From Collinsella sp. (GTDB taxonomy: Bacteria; Actinomycetota; Coriobacteriia; Coriobacteriales; Coriobacteriaceae), in the NCBI GenBank assembly GCA_019414205.1, contig DXML01000003.1, forward strand, positions 1 through 64,000: DNA of 64,000 nucleotides, in the 5' to 3' direction. Positions 34,585 through 44,467 of the stretch are shown here, piece after piece; position 1 is the stretch's first letter; each line of letters opens with the position of its first letter. Position numbers and translations under genes: made by a program. Below the pieces are notes generated by a model, which was not told the origin of the DNA, did not search any database, and saw nothing but the letters and a program-made list of their open reading frames with translations.

Positions 34585-35472
34585 GTGGCTGATGATTTGA
34601 TTCGCTCTGAGCTTCTTTCTGCTGATTGGAATGGCGAATGGATGCGCCTGCAGGCTGGTCGGCGGCGGGCTGATGATTCTTTTGAGTGGGATAAGCGGGC
34701 TCGGCATTTTCGGCCGCTTGAGACTGCTCCGTATGCCCGGGATTTTATAAAGCTGTTGGCGTTAAAGCCTGGCGAGTCGGTGCTTGATATGGGGTGTGGG
34801 GCTGGGTCGATTGCCATTCCGCTTGCTCAGGCTGGGCATCCTGTGATTGCTGCTGACTTTTCCCCTGCTATGTTGGGCACGCTTGATGCTGGCATTGAGT
34901 ACTATGGACTCGAGGATCGCATTACACCGCTTGAACTTGCTTGGGATGATGACTGGGATTTGGTTGGACCGGTCGCGAAAGCGGTAGATGTTGCCTTTGC
35001 CAGTCGTTCTGTCACCACGACCAACCTAAAAGGCGCGCTTGCCAAGCTTGATCGAACGGCTCGTCGGCGTTGTGCTGTCACGATGGTCGCCAACTCCAGC
35101 CCGCGCTATGACCTGCACCTGATGAACGCTATCGGCGCCTCGGTTACCTGCAGTAATGGCTTTGTGTATGCCTTTAATATCCTCATTCAGATGGGGGCGC
35201 TGCCGCAGGTTACATACTTCGAATCGCCCCGTCGCGATACTTTCGATAGCCTTGAGGCGGGCGTGGCGGACTTCTCCCGCATGCTCGAGCACGGTAACGA
35301 GGATAAGATCGACCGTCTGCGCGACTACGTCGCTCAGCATATGATTGAGAATCCCCGTGCTGGCGAGCCGGGGTCCAAAGGAGTGCCGCAGGGACGCTAT
35401 ATGCTCGACCATATCCGCAAGGTCCGTTGGGCGTTTATTGCATGGGAGCCGGTCTCTTCGAGCCGTCCATAG
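34585..35472 (+). CDS. SAM-dependent methyltransferase
   Basis: 295 residues from a GTG at 34585 with GAGGGGG upstream. FEWDKRARHF, then SVLDMGCGAGSIAIPLAQAG (SAM motif I), VIAADFSPAMLGTL and a C-terminal half with DVAFASRSVTTTNLKGALAK and GRYMLDHIRKVRWAFIAWEP. It resembles small-molecule methyltransferases of anaerobes; substrate unknown. The first hundred codons prefer NNT codons (GCT, CTT, GGT, GAT) unlike the second half and the neighbours. Confidence 0.75.
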   Translation: MADDLIRSELLSADWNGEWMRLQAGRRRADDSFEWDKRARHFRPLETAPYARDFIKLLALKPGESVLDMGCGAGSIAIPLAQAGHPVIAADFSPAMLGTLDAGIEYYGLEDRITPLELAWDDDWDLVGPVAKAVDVAFASRSVTTTNLKGALAKLDRTARRRCAVTMVANSSPRYDLHLMNAIGASVTCSNGFVYAFNILIQMGALPQVTYFESPRRDTFDSLEAGVADFSRMLEHGNEDKIDRLRDYVAQHMIENPRAGEPGSKGVPQGRYMLDHIRKVRWAFIAWEPVSSSRP

Positions 35473-35653
35473 ACCGCTTTCGGCCGTCGTACACGTCCGC
35501 CTGTAACCCGCGCCGTTCTCCCGCTCGGCATCCGCATTCTTTTTGAACTGGGCAAACACGCCCCACACCGCGCCGTTCCTGCGCTATCGTGGGACAGCTC
35601 ACGTAGATTAAGGCCCCATCGCGGGGCGCCCCATACATAGAAAGCGAGAACCC

Positions 35654-35953
35654 ATGGCACTGACAGGAGCCCAGGTCAAGCAGCTTCGCAGCATGGCCCA
35701 TCACCTCAACCCCGCCATCATCATCGGTAAGTCCGATGTCAACGAGGGCACCGTCGAGCAGACGGTCGCCTACCTGGAGAAGCATGAGCTCGTTAAGTGC
35801 TCCGTGCTCGATGGCTCCAGTCTTTCCGCCCGCGAGGCCGCCGAAGAGCTCGCTGAGCGTTGCCACGCCGAGGTCGTCCAGGTCATCGGCCGCAAGTTCT
35901 CGCTGTATCGCGAGTCCTCGCGCAAGGACATCGAGAAGATCAAGCTCGTCTAA
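35654..35953 (+). CDS. yhbY: CRM-domain RNA-binding protein YhbY
   Basis: 99 residues: LTGAQVKQLRSMAHHLNPAI, the IIGKSDVNEGT loop (GxxG-like CRM motif), VKCSVLDGSSLSAREAAEEL and a basic end VIGRKFSLYRESSRKDIEKI. YhbY binds pre-50S ribosomal RNA. Single gene ending at a strong terminator shared with the convergent regulator. Confidence 0.92.
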   Translation: MALTGAQVKQLRSMAHHLNPAIIIGKSDVNEGTVEQTVAYLEKHELVKCSVLDGSSLSAREAAEELAERCHAEVVQVIGRKFSLYRESSRKDIEKIKLV

Positions 35954-35990
35954 GAGTCAATGATCCGGCGAACCAACACATAGCAAGCAT

Positions 35991-36024
35991 ACGGGTGCCC
36001 AAGTACTTCGGGCGCCCGTTTTTT
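35991..36024. terminator. Bidirectional terminator yhbY / SARP-like gene
   Basis: ACGGGTGCCC/GGGCGCCCGT stem followed by TTTTTT on the plus strand; it abuts the stop codon of the convergent regulator gene at 36023. Confidence 0.8.
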
Positions 36025-39022
36025 ATCGCTCGACCAGCACGCGATTGAGCCGCCCCTCCACCAAGCGCTCGTATAGACGCCGCGTCTCGGGCTCGGGCAC
36101 GCCATTGACCTGCTCCCTCAGATGGTGCATATGCCCGCTGTACAGCTCGACGATATCGCGCCGCCGCCCCGCCACACTGTAGACGCGCATGGCGCAGCGC
36201 ACCATATCCTCACGTGCCGTTTCCTGTCGAAGCCCCGACTCCGCCAGCCAAATCGCCGACTGCAGATCGTTTTCTTCTAGAGCGGCATTTGCTCCCTTAA
36301 TCATGCAATCGATGTACTTTGACTGCATAATGCGTCGCATACGCAAAAAGTAGGTGGGGTTACAGCCATTGGGAACATACAGCGGTCCGGTATAAAGCTG
36401 CTCAATCTTAAGGCACAGCTCAACTAAATGGGGCCCGTGCGCACCCGTGCGATTTCCCAAAACCTCGCGGCTTATCTGGTCAAACAGCCGCACATCGGTC
36501 TTGACGTAGTCGCCGTTGAGTCCGATGCATTCATTTTGGATGAGCACACACGACTTGCCATCCGGCGTCGGTCCCAAAGCCGACCGCAAGCGCGATATCG
36601 TCGAGTACAGGTTGTTGCGGGCGCTATTGAACTCGGCATGGGGCCACAGCTCCATGGCCAGCGTCTCGCGATCGACGAGTGCATCCATGCCCAGCGCAAG
36701 CCGCTCGGCAAGTGTCGCCGCCTTCTTGCGGCGCCACATTTTGTCCGTGATGGGAAACCCGTCGCGCTCGGCGCGAAACGCACCAAACATGCGAATCTCG
36801 ATATGGTCGATGGTATCAACGGCTTCAACCTCGCCGGCCTGGAACAGGCGCTCGCCTTCCCCTTCCAAATCGTCGCGCAGCGAGTACCGCGACAGCTCGC
36901 GCACGGGAAGCTTCTTGCGAATCCTGGTCGCCGGCTCGCCCAGACAATGCATGGCAAGGCGCGCAAAGAGCCGATACGATGGCTCCAGAATCCCCGCACG
37001 ATTCATGGACATCCAGGCCGCAAGATCGCTGTCTCGGCCCGCACAGGCCAAATGCAGCGCCACCATCCAGGCCTCCGCTCCACCAACCTGCGTCTGGCTT
37101 ATATCGAGTAGCTCCGCTTCCTCGCGCACCGAAACCATCGAGGTGTTACGCAGATACGCCGCGCGCTCCAACAGCAATGCGTTATCGCGCATGTACGCAA
37201 TCGACTCCTCGGCAAGTTTGAGTACTTGGACCGCACGGAACTTTGCATTAACCGGCCGTCCCTCTGCCAGCGACTGCCAGCCTTCTAGCAACAGGCCAAA
37301 CAGCTGAATCTGGTTGTCGCGCATGCGCACGGCAAAACGATCGAGCTCGTTGAACGCCGCGTCGTCGGTTACCGGCAGGCCGGAAAGGAGCCGCCGTGCC
37401 GCCAACACCATGCGCACCCAGATAGCCATCGCCTTAAGCCCACGTACGTCGAGCGCCTCCCGCACCACCGCCATCTCGTCGTCGCGCTCGTCGGTTCCCG
37501 CAAACGACCCGTCAAAGAGCTCCACCAGCATGCTATCGGCCCGTATAACAATCCCCGCGATGTCGAGCTCGCAGTCGTAGGCCTTGCTCGTTTTGAGCTG
37601 CTGTAGAACGCCGCCGTCATCTCCCCGCTCGGTCAGGCAGCGCTTGACCTCGATATGCGCAGACAACATATCGAGTGCGGTATGGGATGTCTCGATTTCT
37701 GGCACGGCCAGGTTCGTAGGAAGCCCAAGCCCGTTGTCCCCATAGCAAACAGCCGTCAGTGTCTGGGCCACCCTCCATGAAACAGGGTCTATTTCGCAGG
37801 CCGCCCGTTCGCCCCCGCGCTCGATAACCGATGCCATATAGCGAGCGAGCTTTGTATTGGACACGCTGACCGCTGCCAGATATACGCCAAGCGCCTCGGC
37901 AGGCGTTGGCTCTGGAGCCGGATCGTCGGCATCGATCGTGCCCAGCGCTGCTCGGCAGATATCGGCCCCGTGCCCCGTCAGAGCCAGATCGACCCCATAC
38001 TGCCCAGCAAGTTCAAGGACCGCTTCACGGTCCAAAAAGGCGTCCGCCAGGCCCATCGCCGCATCGCATCTACCCGCCTTAAGCAAAATCCGGGCCGCCC
38101 TCGGAACAAGTTCGGGGCGAACCTCGGCCACCAACTTACGCAAACGCAAGCGTCCGTTATCCTCCGTGCCCAGACACGTAAAACTCCGCTCGGCGGGATC
38201 CAAGCCAAAGATCGGGTAGTCGCGTACAAAGTAGGACTGGTCGACCATCGACAGCCTCACCCCGCAAGCCTCGAGTTCTGCGATATTGCCCTCGCCCATC
38301 AAAATCATGAGACATGCCACGCAAAACAGTGCATTATTGTCGAGCGAAGCCAGATCGACAAGTGCCGCGCCATATACGTTGACAATCTCGTTTTCGAGCA
38401 GACCGGCTACGTCGCCTTGGCCATACAGACCCGTCTGCAATGCCGAAACGAGCTCGGGCACGCCCTGCGTGAGCTGATAAAAGTCGAGCGATGTGCTGAT
38501 CGAAAACGCCGATGCCCACGCCGAATACTCATAGGCATGCACCTTGAGCATCTGCGCATTGATCTTAACCGAATCGCCCAGCCCATGAATCAGCTGACGA
38601 TTTGAAGGACGGCAGGAGATAAAGACCCCTACCCCCATGGCGCGCAGGCCGCGAATCCTGTCGATGAGGTCTTCGGTATCGTGCTGATCGAGGTTTGGCA
38701 CATTATCAATCGCGATAAGGGAGTGCGGTTTGTCTTTGAGTTCTTCGGTAACCACCTCGAGCTGCATAAACACCTCGCGCCCAGTGGCGCGATCGGCCTC
38801 GATAATCCGCACGGGACCTCGCGTCGGGTCGCATTTAACCTCATGGGTGTACTGCAGCAGCACCGAGGTCTTCCCAAACCCGTCGGGCGCATAAAGAACC
38901 ACGATGCCGGCCTTTCGGCCCTTGGCGAGAAGCTCATTCATCAAGCGTTCGCGTCGCACCATATAGCCTCCGCCCAGCGGCATCAGCTCGAGGTCGTCTA
39001 TACTGCTCAAATCGTTTACCAT
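36023..39022 (-). CDS. Large AAA/SARP-like transcriptional regulator
   Basis: 999 residues. N-terminus: Walker A-like VLYAPDGFGKTSVLLQYTHE (about 42-62), then SLIAIDNVPNLDQHDTEDLI (Walker B-like) and a VFISCRPSNRQLI sensor segment, as in STAND ATPases. The middle is helical. At about 740-840 lies a winged helix of the OmpR/SARP type (IEIRMFGAFRAERDGFPI, then WRRKKAATLAERLAL and ARNNLYSTISRLRSALG), followed by a bacterial transcriptional activation (BTAD-like) helical domain to the C-terminus (LRQETAREDMVRCAMRVYSV). In classical SARPs the winged helix is N-terminal; here it follows the ATPase. The trigger and targets are unknown; it stands alone. Confidence 0.8.
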   Translation of the reverse strand: MVNDLSSIDDLELMPLGGGYMVRRERLMNELLAKGRKAGIVVLYAPDGFGKTSVLLQYTHEVKCDPTRGPVRIIEADRATGREVFMQLEVVTEELKDKPHSLIAIDNVPNLDQHDTEDLIDRIRGLRAMGVGVFISCRPSNRQLIHGLGDSVKINAQMLKVHAYEYSAWASAFSISTSLDFYQLTQGVPELVSALQTGLYGQGDVAGLLENEIVNVYGAALVDLASLDNNALFCVACLMILMGEGNIAELEACGVRLSMVDQSYFVRDYPIFGLDPAERSFTCLGTEDNGRLRLRKLVAEVRPELVPRAARILLKAGRCDAAMGLADAFLDREAVLELAGQYGVDLALTGHGADICRAALGTIDADDPAPEPTPAEALGVYLAAVSVSNTKLARYMASVIERGGERAACEIDPVSWRVAQTLTAVCYGDNGLGLPTNLAVPEIETSHTALDMLSAHIEVKRCLTERGDDGGVLQQLKTSKAYDCELDIAGIVIRADSMLVELFDGSFAGTDERDDEMAVVREALDVRGLKAMAIWVRMVLAARRLLSGLPVTDDAAFNELDRFAVRMRDNQIQLFGLLLEGWQSLAEGRPVNAKFRAVQVLKLAEESIAYMRDNALLLERAAYLRNTSMVSVREEAELLDISQTQVGGAEAWMVALHLACAGRDSDLAAWMSMNRAGILEPSYRLFARLAMHCLGEPATRIRKKLPVRELSRYSLRDDLEGEGERLFQAGEVEAVDTIDHIEIRMFGAFRAERDGFPITDKMWRRKKAATLAERLALGMDALVDRETLAMELWPHAEFNSARNNLYSTISRLRSALGPTPDGKSCVLIQNECIGLNGDYVKTDVRLFDQISREVLGNRTGAHGPHLVELCLKIEQLYTGPLYVPNGCNPTYFLRMRRIMQSKYIDCMIKGANAALEENDLQSAIWLAESGLRQETAREDMVRCAMRVYSVAGRRRDIVELYSGHMHHLREQVNGVPEPETRRLYERLVEGRLNRVLVER

Positions 39023-39470
39023 GCCCGCTCCTCAACTCGACCGTATGGACACTGTAACCGCAAGACCATACAAGCCGCGCTATGAATAGAGCGACCTTGC
39101 GTTTTAGGTTGTCTTTTGGTACGCAAGCGGCAAGTTTTTGTACAGCGAGGGCCGATTGTTATTAATCCCCCGACTAATCGGTCTTTAAGCAGGTAAATGA
39201 GCTTGTCAGCTTGTCCCATCTAAGCGGCAGTGTAACGCAAATGAACAAGGTTCAGCTATGTCATTCAACTCGCCTAGCACCCGCTACCGTCTACGACCTT
39301 TTAGTGGCATTTTTGCATAGAATCTGGTATGGAATGAATCAAGCTGTTGGGCATCCGGCATCCGTCAAGCTTGCGGCAAGATTTTGGTCAAGCGGGCGGA
39401 GAGGGATAACAAAAAGGCCCCCGCAAAGCGGAGGCCTTAGGCAAGGCTATGTCGAGATGCAGGATTCGCG
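39023..39470. other. Intergenic stretch upstream of SARP-like gene
   Basis: No gene recognised in about 390 bp before the nagB terminator. It should carry the promoter of the large regulator; no clear -35/-10 pair was identified. Confidence 0.4.
39414..39438 (-). terminator. Terminator of nagB
   Basis: AAGGCC-CCGC/GCGG-GGCCTT stem with a short AAA loop; TTTTTG follows on the minus strand. Confidence 0.8.
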
Positions 39471-40199
39471 CTACTCGCAGAGCGAAAGGGCGGCCTCGTC
39501 GGCAACGACAACGCAGTTGGTGTGCAGCTGCAGGATCGAAGCCGGGCACGCGGGCGTAACCGGACCATAGCGCATGTCATGCACGGCCTGAGCCTTGGCC
39601 TCGCCGTTGGCGACGACTAGGATCATGCGGGCATACATGATGGTCTGGGTACCCATGGTGTAGGCCTGACGGGGAACATCGTCGATGCTGTCGAACAGGC
39701 GGCTGTTGGCCTGAATGGTGCTCTCGGTGAGGTCGACGCAGTGCGTGCCCTTGGAGAAGTGGTCATCGGGCTCGTTGAAACCGATGTGGCCGTTGTTGCC
39801 AATGCCGAGCAGCTGCAGATCCGGGTAACCGGCGGCGGCGACGATCTTGTCGTACTCAGAGCAGGCAGCGGCGGCGTCGGGGTTGGAACCGTCGGGCACA
39901 TGCGTGTTGTTCAGGTCGATGTTGATGTGATCGAAGAAGTTCTCACGCATGAAGTAGTGATAGCTCTGGGGATCGTCGTGCGAAAGGCCGCGATACTCGT
40001 CCAGGTTGTAGGTGCTGACCTCGGCAAAGTCGACGTCGCCCTTCTCGTACCAAGCAGCGAGCTGCTTGTAGGCACCGATCGGGGTGGAGCCGGTGGCAAG
40101 ACCCAGCACGCAATCGGGCTTGAGAATAACCTGCGCCGAGATGATATTGGCGGCCTTGCGGCTCATATCCTCGTAGTCTTTAGCTTTAATGATCTTCAT
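39471..40199 (-). CDS. nagB: Glucosamine-6-phosphate deaminase
   Basis: 242 residues from the ATG at 40197-40199 with AAAGGA upstream; the longer frame runs through the leader. CVLGLATGSTPIGAYKQLAA (phosphate loop), VSTYNLDEYRGLSHDDPQSY (catalytic Asp), LLGIGNNGHIGFNEPDDHFS (His/Glu relay) and the C-terminal ACPASILQLH. It converts GlcN6P to Fru6P and ammonia. Two genes away is glmM, which runs the opposite branch to UDP-GlcNAc, and between them a PTS EIIA gene. Confidence 0.95.
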   Translation of the reverse strand: MKIIKAKDYEDMSRKAANIISAQVILKPDCVLGLATGSTPIGAYKQLAAWYEKGDVDFAEVSTYNLDEYRGLSHDDPQSYHYFMRENFFDHINIDLNNTHVPDGSNPDAAAACSEYDKIVAAAGYPDLQLLGIGNNGHIGFNEPDDHFSKGTHCVDLTESTIQANSRLFDSIDDVPRQAYTMGTQTIMYARMILVVANGEAKAQAVHDMRYGPVTPACPASILQLHTNCVVVADEAALSLCE

Positions 40200-40399
40200 T
40201 ACGCGTCCTTTCTCGTACAAGAGAGGCAAGGCTCCCCTTACAAGCACTTGCCCGCGGCCCGCGTCGGCCGCAACCAACGTGTGCGGCCACCAGGGCGAGG
40301 TCGCGTAATGTATGTGTCTCGTGTCTAGCCGCGTCGAGGCCCCTGCCCGTCCACGGTGACCCAAAGCCGTTTAGCTTCGGACAAATCCCATCTTGCCAC

Positions 40400-40429
40400 G
40401 GAGGGCGCCCTCTTTCAAGGGCGCCCTCC
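40400..40429 (-). terminator. Hairpin after PTS EIIA gene
   Basis: GGAGGGCGCCC/GGGCGCCCTCC, an 11-bp perfect stem with an 8-nt loop, 40 nt past the EIIA stop. No T-run on the minus strand. Confidence 0.6.
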
Positions 40430-40471
40430 ATAAACGTGTTTGAATTGTAGGCTAATGGCCACGTGCACTTG

Positions 40472-40969
40472 CTAGCGCTCGCGAGCAACGATGAGCTGGT
40501 CCATCTCTTCGACATGCGCACCAACGGAGCCCTTGATACTCGAGAACTCAACGGAGTTGCACACCAAGATGGGGACCGTCACATCGTAGCCCTCGGCAGC
40601 AATTGCCTCGCGATCGAACTCGATGAGCACGTCACCCTTATGGACGACATCGCCCACCTGTGCATGCACGCTAAAATGCTTGCCCTCAAGCTGAACAGTG
40701 TCCAAACCAACGTGGATGAGCACGTCTAGGCCATCGACCGTGTTGAGCGCAACGGCGTGACCCGTGGGAAAAATGGCCTCGACCTTGGCGTCTGCCGGCG
40801 CAATCACACGCGTGCCGGTAGGCTGAATCGCCACGCCCTGGCCCAAAAGGCCGGTGGCAAATGTCTGGTCATTGACCTCGGACAACGGAATGACGTCGCC
40901 CGAGATGGGAGCATCCAGCGTAAGGACTCGACCACGCATACCAAAAGACCTTAGGACTTTAGTGAACAT
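40472..40969 (-). CDS. crr: PTS glucose-type EIIA protein
   Basis: 165 residues from the ATG at 40967-40969 (GGGGAG upstream). DAPISGDVIPLSEVNDQTFA, GVAIQPTGTRVIAPADAKVE, then LNTVDGLDVLIHVGLDTVQL with the phosphorylated histidine in IHVGLDT, and the C-terminal VLVCNSVEFSSIK. A free-standing EIIA-Glc domain: it passes phosphate from HPr to a sugar EIIBC and may signal carbon status. No EIIBC lies nearby, so it serves a transporter encoded elsewhere. Confidence 0.92.
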   Translation of the reverse strand: MFTKVLRSFGMRGRVLTLDAPISGDVIPLSEVNDQTFATGLLGQGVAIQPTGTRVIAPADAKVEAIFPTGHAVALNTVDGLDVLIHVGLDTVQLEGKHFSVHAQVGDVVHKGDVLIEFDREAIAAEGYDVTVPILVCNSVEFSSIKGSVGAHVEEMDQLIVARER

Positions 40970-41040
40970 GCTCCCCCTCGGACATACCAATCGACCAAAA
41001 TAGCCTTAACAGTTTACCATTTGGCACTCGTTTTTGACCA

Positions 41041-42378
41041 TTAGGGAAGTTCGCGCTTGACAACCTCGACGATGTTGTCGACAACGCGCTGGGTCAGCTC
41101 GTGCGTCTCGGCCTCGGCCATAACGCGGACCAGCGGCTCGGTACCGCTCGGGCGCACCAAGATGCGGCCGCGACCATTGAGCTCCTTCTCGGCGGCAGCG
41201 ACGGCATCCCAGATGGGCTGGCAATCGTCCAGACCAGCCTTGTTGTCGGAATGCACGTTGACGAGTACCTGCGGGTACTTCTTCATGATGCCGGCAAGAT
41301 CGGTGAGGGTACGACCGGTGCGCTTGAGCACGGCCAGCAGCTGCAGAGCCGTCACCAGACCGTCACCGGTGGTGTTGTGCTCCAGGAAGATGATGTGGCC
41401 AGACTGCTCGCCGCCGATGACGGCGCCGTCCGCGAGCATACGCTCAAGAACATAGCGGTCGCCCACGGCAGTCTGGACCATCTCAAAGCCCTGCTCCTTC
41501 ATGGCAATGGAGAAGCCCAGGTTGCACATAACGGTCGAGACGATCTCGGAGTTGGCGAGCTTGCCGCGGGCAGCCAGGTCGGAGCCGCAGATGGCCAGGA
41601 TGTAGTCACCATCGATCTCGTTGCCCTCGCTGTCCACGAACAGCACGCGATCGGCGTCGCCGTCGTGGGCTAGGCCGATATCGGCGTGGGTGCGCAGCAC
41701 GAGCTCGCGCAGAGGCTCGAGGTGCGTAGAGCCGCACTCGACATTGATGTCGGTGCCGCAGTAATCGGTGTTGATGGCATGGACCGTGGCACCCAGGCGC
41801 TGCAGCGCGGCGGGCGTAGTCTGGCAGGAAGCACCGTGACCGCAGTCGACGGCAACGACCAGGCCATCGAGCCTCAGGCCGTCAAGCGTATCGATGGCGT
41901 GGTCGACGTATGCCTTGCGAGCGTCCTTCATCTTGATGATGTGGCCCACGCCGGCACCGGTCGGCAGCGTGTCGGCAGCCATGGCTTCCTCGGACATGAC
42001 CCAGGCGCTGATCTCTTCCTCGACCGCATCGGGAAGCTTCATGCCCTTGCGGCTAAAGAACTTGATGCCGTTGAACTCCGGCGGATTATGCGAAGCAGAG
42101 ATGACGATGCCGCCGTCGAGCTCATTCTGGACGGTGAGCAGCGCCACGGCAGGCGTGGGGATAACGCCGCAGCAGTGCGGACGACCACCCTCGGCCATGA
42201 TGCCGGCGGTCAGAGCGCTCTCGAGCATGGTACCCGAAAGACGCGTGTCGCGGCCGACGCAGATATCCGGACCAAGGAACTTGGTCGCCGCGCGGCCCAG
42301 GCGAAACGCGAGGTCGCACGAGAGGTCGGCATTGGCGACGCCACGGACGCCGTCGGTACCGAAGATGTTCTGGGGCAT
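41041..42378 (-). CDS. glmM: Phosphoglucosamine mutase
   Basis: 445 residues, full length. FGTDGVRGVANADL at the N-terminus, the phosphoserine loop VISASHNPPEFNGIKFF, the metal loop LAHDGDADRVLFVD, sugar-binding GGEQSGHIIF and the phosphate-binding ILVRPSGTEPLVRVM. Converts GlcN6P to GlcN1P for peptidoglycan and UDP-GlcNAc synthesis. It lies downstream of rpsI-rplM, separated by a terminator. Confidence 0.96.
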   Translation of the reverse strand: MPQNIFGTDGVRGVANADLSCDLAFRLGRAATKFLGPDICVGRDTRLSGTMLESALTAGIMAEGGRPHCCGVIPTPAVALLTVQNELDGGIVISASHNPPEFNGIKFFSRKGMKLPDAVEEEISAWVMSEEAMAADTLPTGAGVGHIIKMKDARKAYVDHAIDTLDGLRLDGLVVAVDCGHGASCQTTPAALQRLGATVHAINTDYCGTDINVECGSTHLEPLRELVLRTHADIGLAHDGDADRVLFVDSEGNEIDGDYILAICGSDLAARGKLANSEIVSTVMCNLGFSIAMKEQGFEMVQTAVGDRYVLERMLADGAVIGGEQSGHIIFLEHNTTGDGLVTALQLLAVLKRTGRTLTDLAGIMKKYPQVLVNVHSDNKAGLDDCQPIWDAVAAAEKELNGRGRILVRPSGTEPLVRVMAEAETHELTQRVVDNIVEVVKRELP

Positions 42379-42435
42379 AGGATCGCTCCCTCCCTAGCAG
42401 GCGATATGCAACCGCCCACCCTAGTCGAAAAAGAA

Positions 42436-42471
42436 AAGCGGGACCCGCCGAGGAATCGGCAGGCCCCGCTT
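42436..42471 (-). terminator. Terminator of rplM-rpsI
   Basis: AAGCGGG/CCCGCTT outer stem with an inner CCGCCGA/TCGGC pairing; on the minus strand TTTTCTTTTTCG follows. Confidence 0.8.
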
Positions 42472-42501
42472 GTACATTGTATCTCGAATGGAGATAAAAC
42501 C

Positions 42502-42897
<396 letters not shown>

Positions 42898-42899
42898 CT

Positions 42900-43343
42900 T
42901 TAAGCCTCCAGCTCAATCTTCGTGGGGTTCTGGGCAGCGTGCGGATGCTCGGCACCAGCGTAGACCTTAAGTTTGGTCATCTGGGCACGGCCGAGGGTGG
43001 TCTTGGGCAGCATACCGCGAACGGCGCGCTCGATGACCTTCTCCGGGTGCTTCTCCATAGCCTGGCGGAAGCTCTCAGCCTTGAGGCCGCCGTTGTAGCC
43101 GCTGTGGCGATAATAGGTCTTCGTGTCGGCCTTGTTACCGGTAAGCTGGACCTTATCGGCGTTGATGACGACAACGAAGTCGCCGCAGTCGCTGTTGGGC
43201 GTGAACTGGGGCTTGTTCTTACCGCGCAGGATCATTGCGATCTGGGTGGCAAGACGGCCCAGGACAGCACCATCGGCGTCGACGAGAACCCAGTTGCGCT
43301 GGACCTCGCCCTGCTTGGCGTAGTGAGTCGATTTCGAAATCAC
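42900..43343 (-). CDS. rplM: 50S ribosomal protein L13
   Basis: 147 residues: WVLVDADGAVLGRLATQIAM, the VVVINADKVQLTGNK segment, YRHSGYNGGLK, and the RAVRGMLPKTTLGR motif. First gene of the rplM-rpsI operon, with a good promoter 67-94 bp upstream. Confidence 0.98.
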   Translation of the reverse strand: MISKSTHYAKQGEVQRNWVLVDADGAVLGRLATQIAMILRGKNKPQFTPNSDCGDFVVVINADKVQLTGNKADTKTYYRHSGYNGGLKAESFRQAMEKHPEKVIERAVRGMLPKTTLGRAQMTKLKVYAGAEHPHAAQNPTKIELEA

Positions 43344-43409
43344 TTAGACTCCTCCATGTACAGTACGTGTTGTTACAGAGATTCACGGGGCTCTGCAAGT
43401 AACCCGTCC

Positions 43410-43437
43410 ATATTACCCCGCTCGCCGTACGAGTCAA
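43410..43437 (-). promoter_or_regulatory. Promoter of rplM-rpsI
   Basis: On the minus strand TTGACT and TAATAT are separated by 16 bp, a near-consensus housekeeping promoter, 67 bp before the rplM start codon. The leader between could hold an autoregulatory fold, not resolved here. Confidence 0.8.
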
Positions 43438-43500
43438 CAGGTATTTTGGCTCCGACCAGAGTTTCTGCACATGTCATCCACGAGCCGTGACGTTGCAGCG

Positions 43501-44379
43501 CTAGCGCTCAACAAACTCCTGGATCTCCGCGAGCAAACGCTTTGCCTCCTGGCGACCCTGAATATACAGGTCCAAAAGCTTTGCCGGATCATGCTCGACA
43601 TGGCCGACCTCGACCGGCTTTTGCGGAGAGATGACCAGCGCGCGGCCCTCGCGCTCATACTTCCACAGGTGCATGCGCTGGAGGTTATAGCGGTCGTGGC
43701 GCGTCTCGATAGCCTCGAGCAGGTAGGGGTAGTCGGCATAGCGGGCGCGCGCGGCAGGCATAAACTCGTAGGGCTTTTTCTCGTACGAGCGGTCCTGCGT
43801 GACAATGACAACCGCGCGCTCGAAGCCGGCCTCCTCCAGCACATGCTCGATAGGAACCGAATCGGCTACGCCGCCGTCGACGTATTTGTGCCCGTCAATC
43901 TCGACCGGCGGCGTCACCAGCGGCAACGAGGTCGAGGCACGCACGGCGTCGAGGTCGAGCACGGCGCTTTTGACCGGCAGGTATGCGGCAGTTCCAAAGA
44001 GCATGTCCGTCGCGACGGCGTACATCTCGATGGGGCTCGCGTCGAACGCCTCGTTGTCAAAGGGATCCAGGCGGTCCTGGATATCGTTGAAGATAAAGTC
44101 GTAACCCACGATGGAGCCCGTGGATGCGAAGGATGCGGCACCCATGTAGCGGTTGTCATTGCAGAAGGTCAGGTTGATGCGATTGACGCGACCGATCTGG
44201 TGTGACTTGTAGTTGACGCCGTTGAGCGCACCGGCCGATACGCCATATACCGCCGGAATTTCGACACCGGCCTCCATGAGAACGTCGAGCACGCCGGCGG
44301 TAAACTGCCCACGAAAACTGCCACCCTCCAAGACGAGCGCGACCTTGCCGGCATTCTTTGCCTTATCTTCTGCAGTCAT
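43501..44379 (-). CDS. Patatin-like phospholipase
   Basis: 292 residues. VALVLEGGSFRGQFTAGVLD (oxyanion loop G-G-x-R/F-G), VYGVSAGALNGVNYKSHQIG (nucleophile GVSAG) and KYVDGGVADSVPIEHVLEEA (catalytic D of the DGG dyad) mark an RssA/YjjU-like patatin. No signal peptide; acts probably on membrane lipids from the cytosolic side. Monocistronic by spacing. Confidence 0.9.
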   Translation of the reverse strand: MTAEDKAKNAGKVALVLEGGSFRGQFTAGVLDVLMEAGVEIPAVYGVSAGALNGVNYKSHQIGRVNRINLTFCNDNRYMGAASFASTGSIVGYDFIFNDIQDRLDPFDNEAFDASPIEMYAVATDMLFGTAAYLPVKSAVLDLDAVRASTSLPLVTPPVEIDGHKYVDGGVADSVPIEHVLEEAGFERAVVIVTQDRSYEKKPYEFMPAARARYADYPYLLEAIETRHDRYNLQRMHLWKYEREGRALVISPQKPVEVGHVEHDPAKLLDLYIQGRQEAKRLLAEIQEFVER

Positions 44380-44467
44380 ATTGACCTCCTGCGATTGCGT
44401 TTTGGCCTTCTTCTACCCAGTTTTGGGATGGAGGGCGCGCAGGTTTTTTTGAGGCGGCAGGTGAAGC

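Noticed and set aside
30238..34707. A 1489-codon open frame on the minus strand opposite metH and the DUF711 gene
   Set aside because: It mirrors strongly recognisable genes codon for codon, has low-complexity His/Asp/Gly-rich translation and arises from GC-rich third positions.
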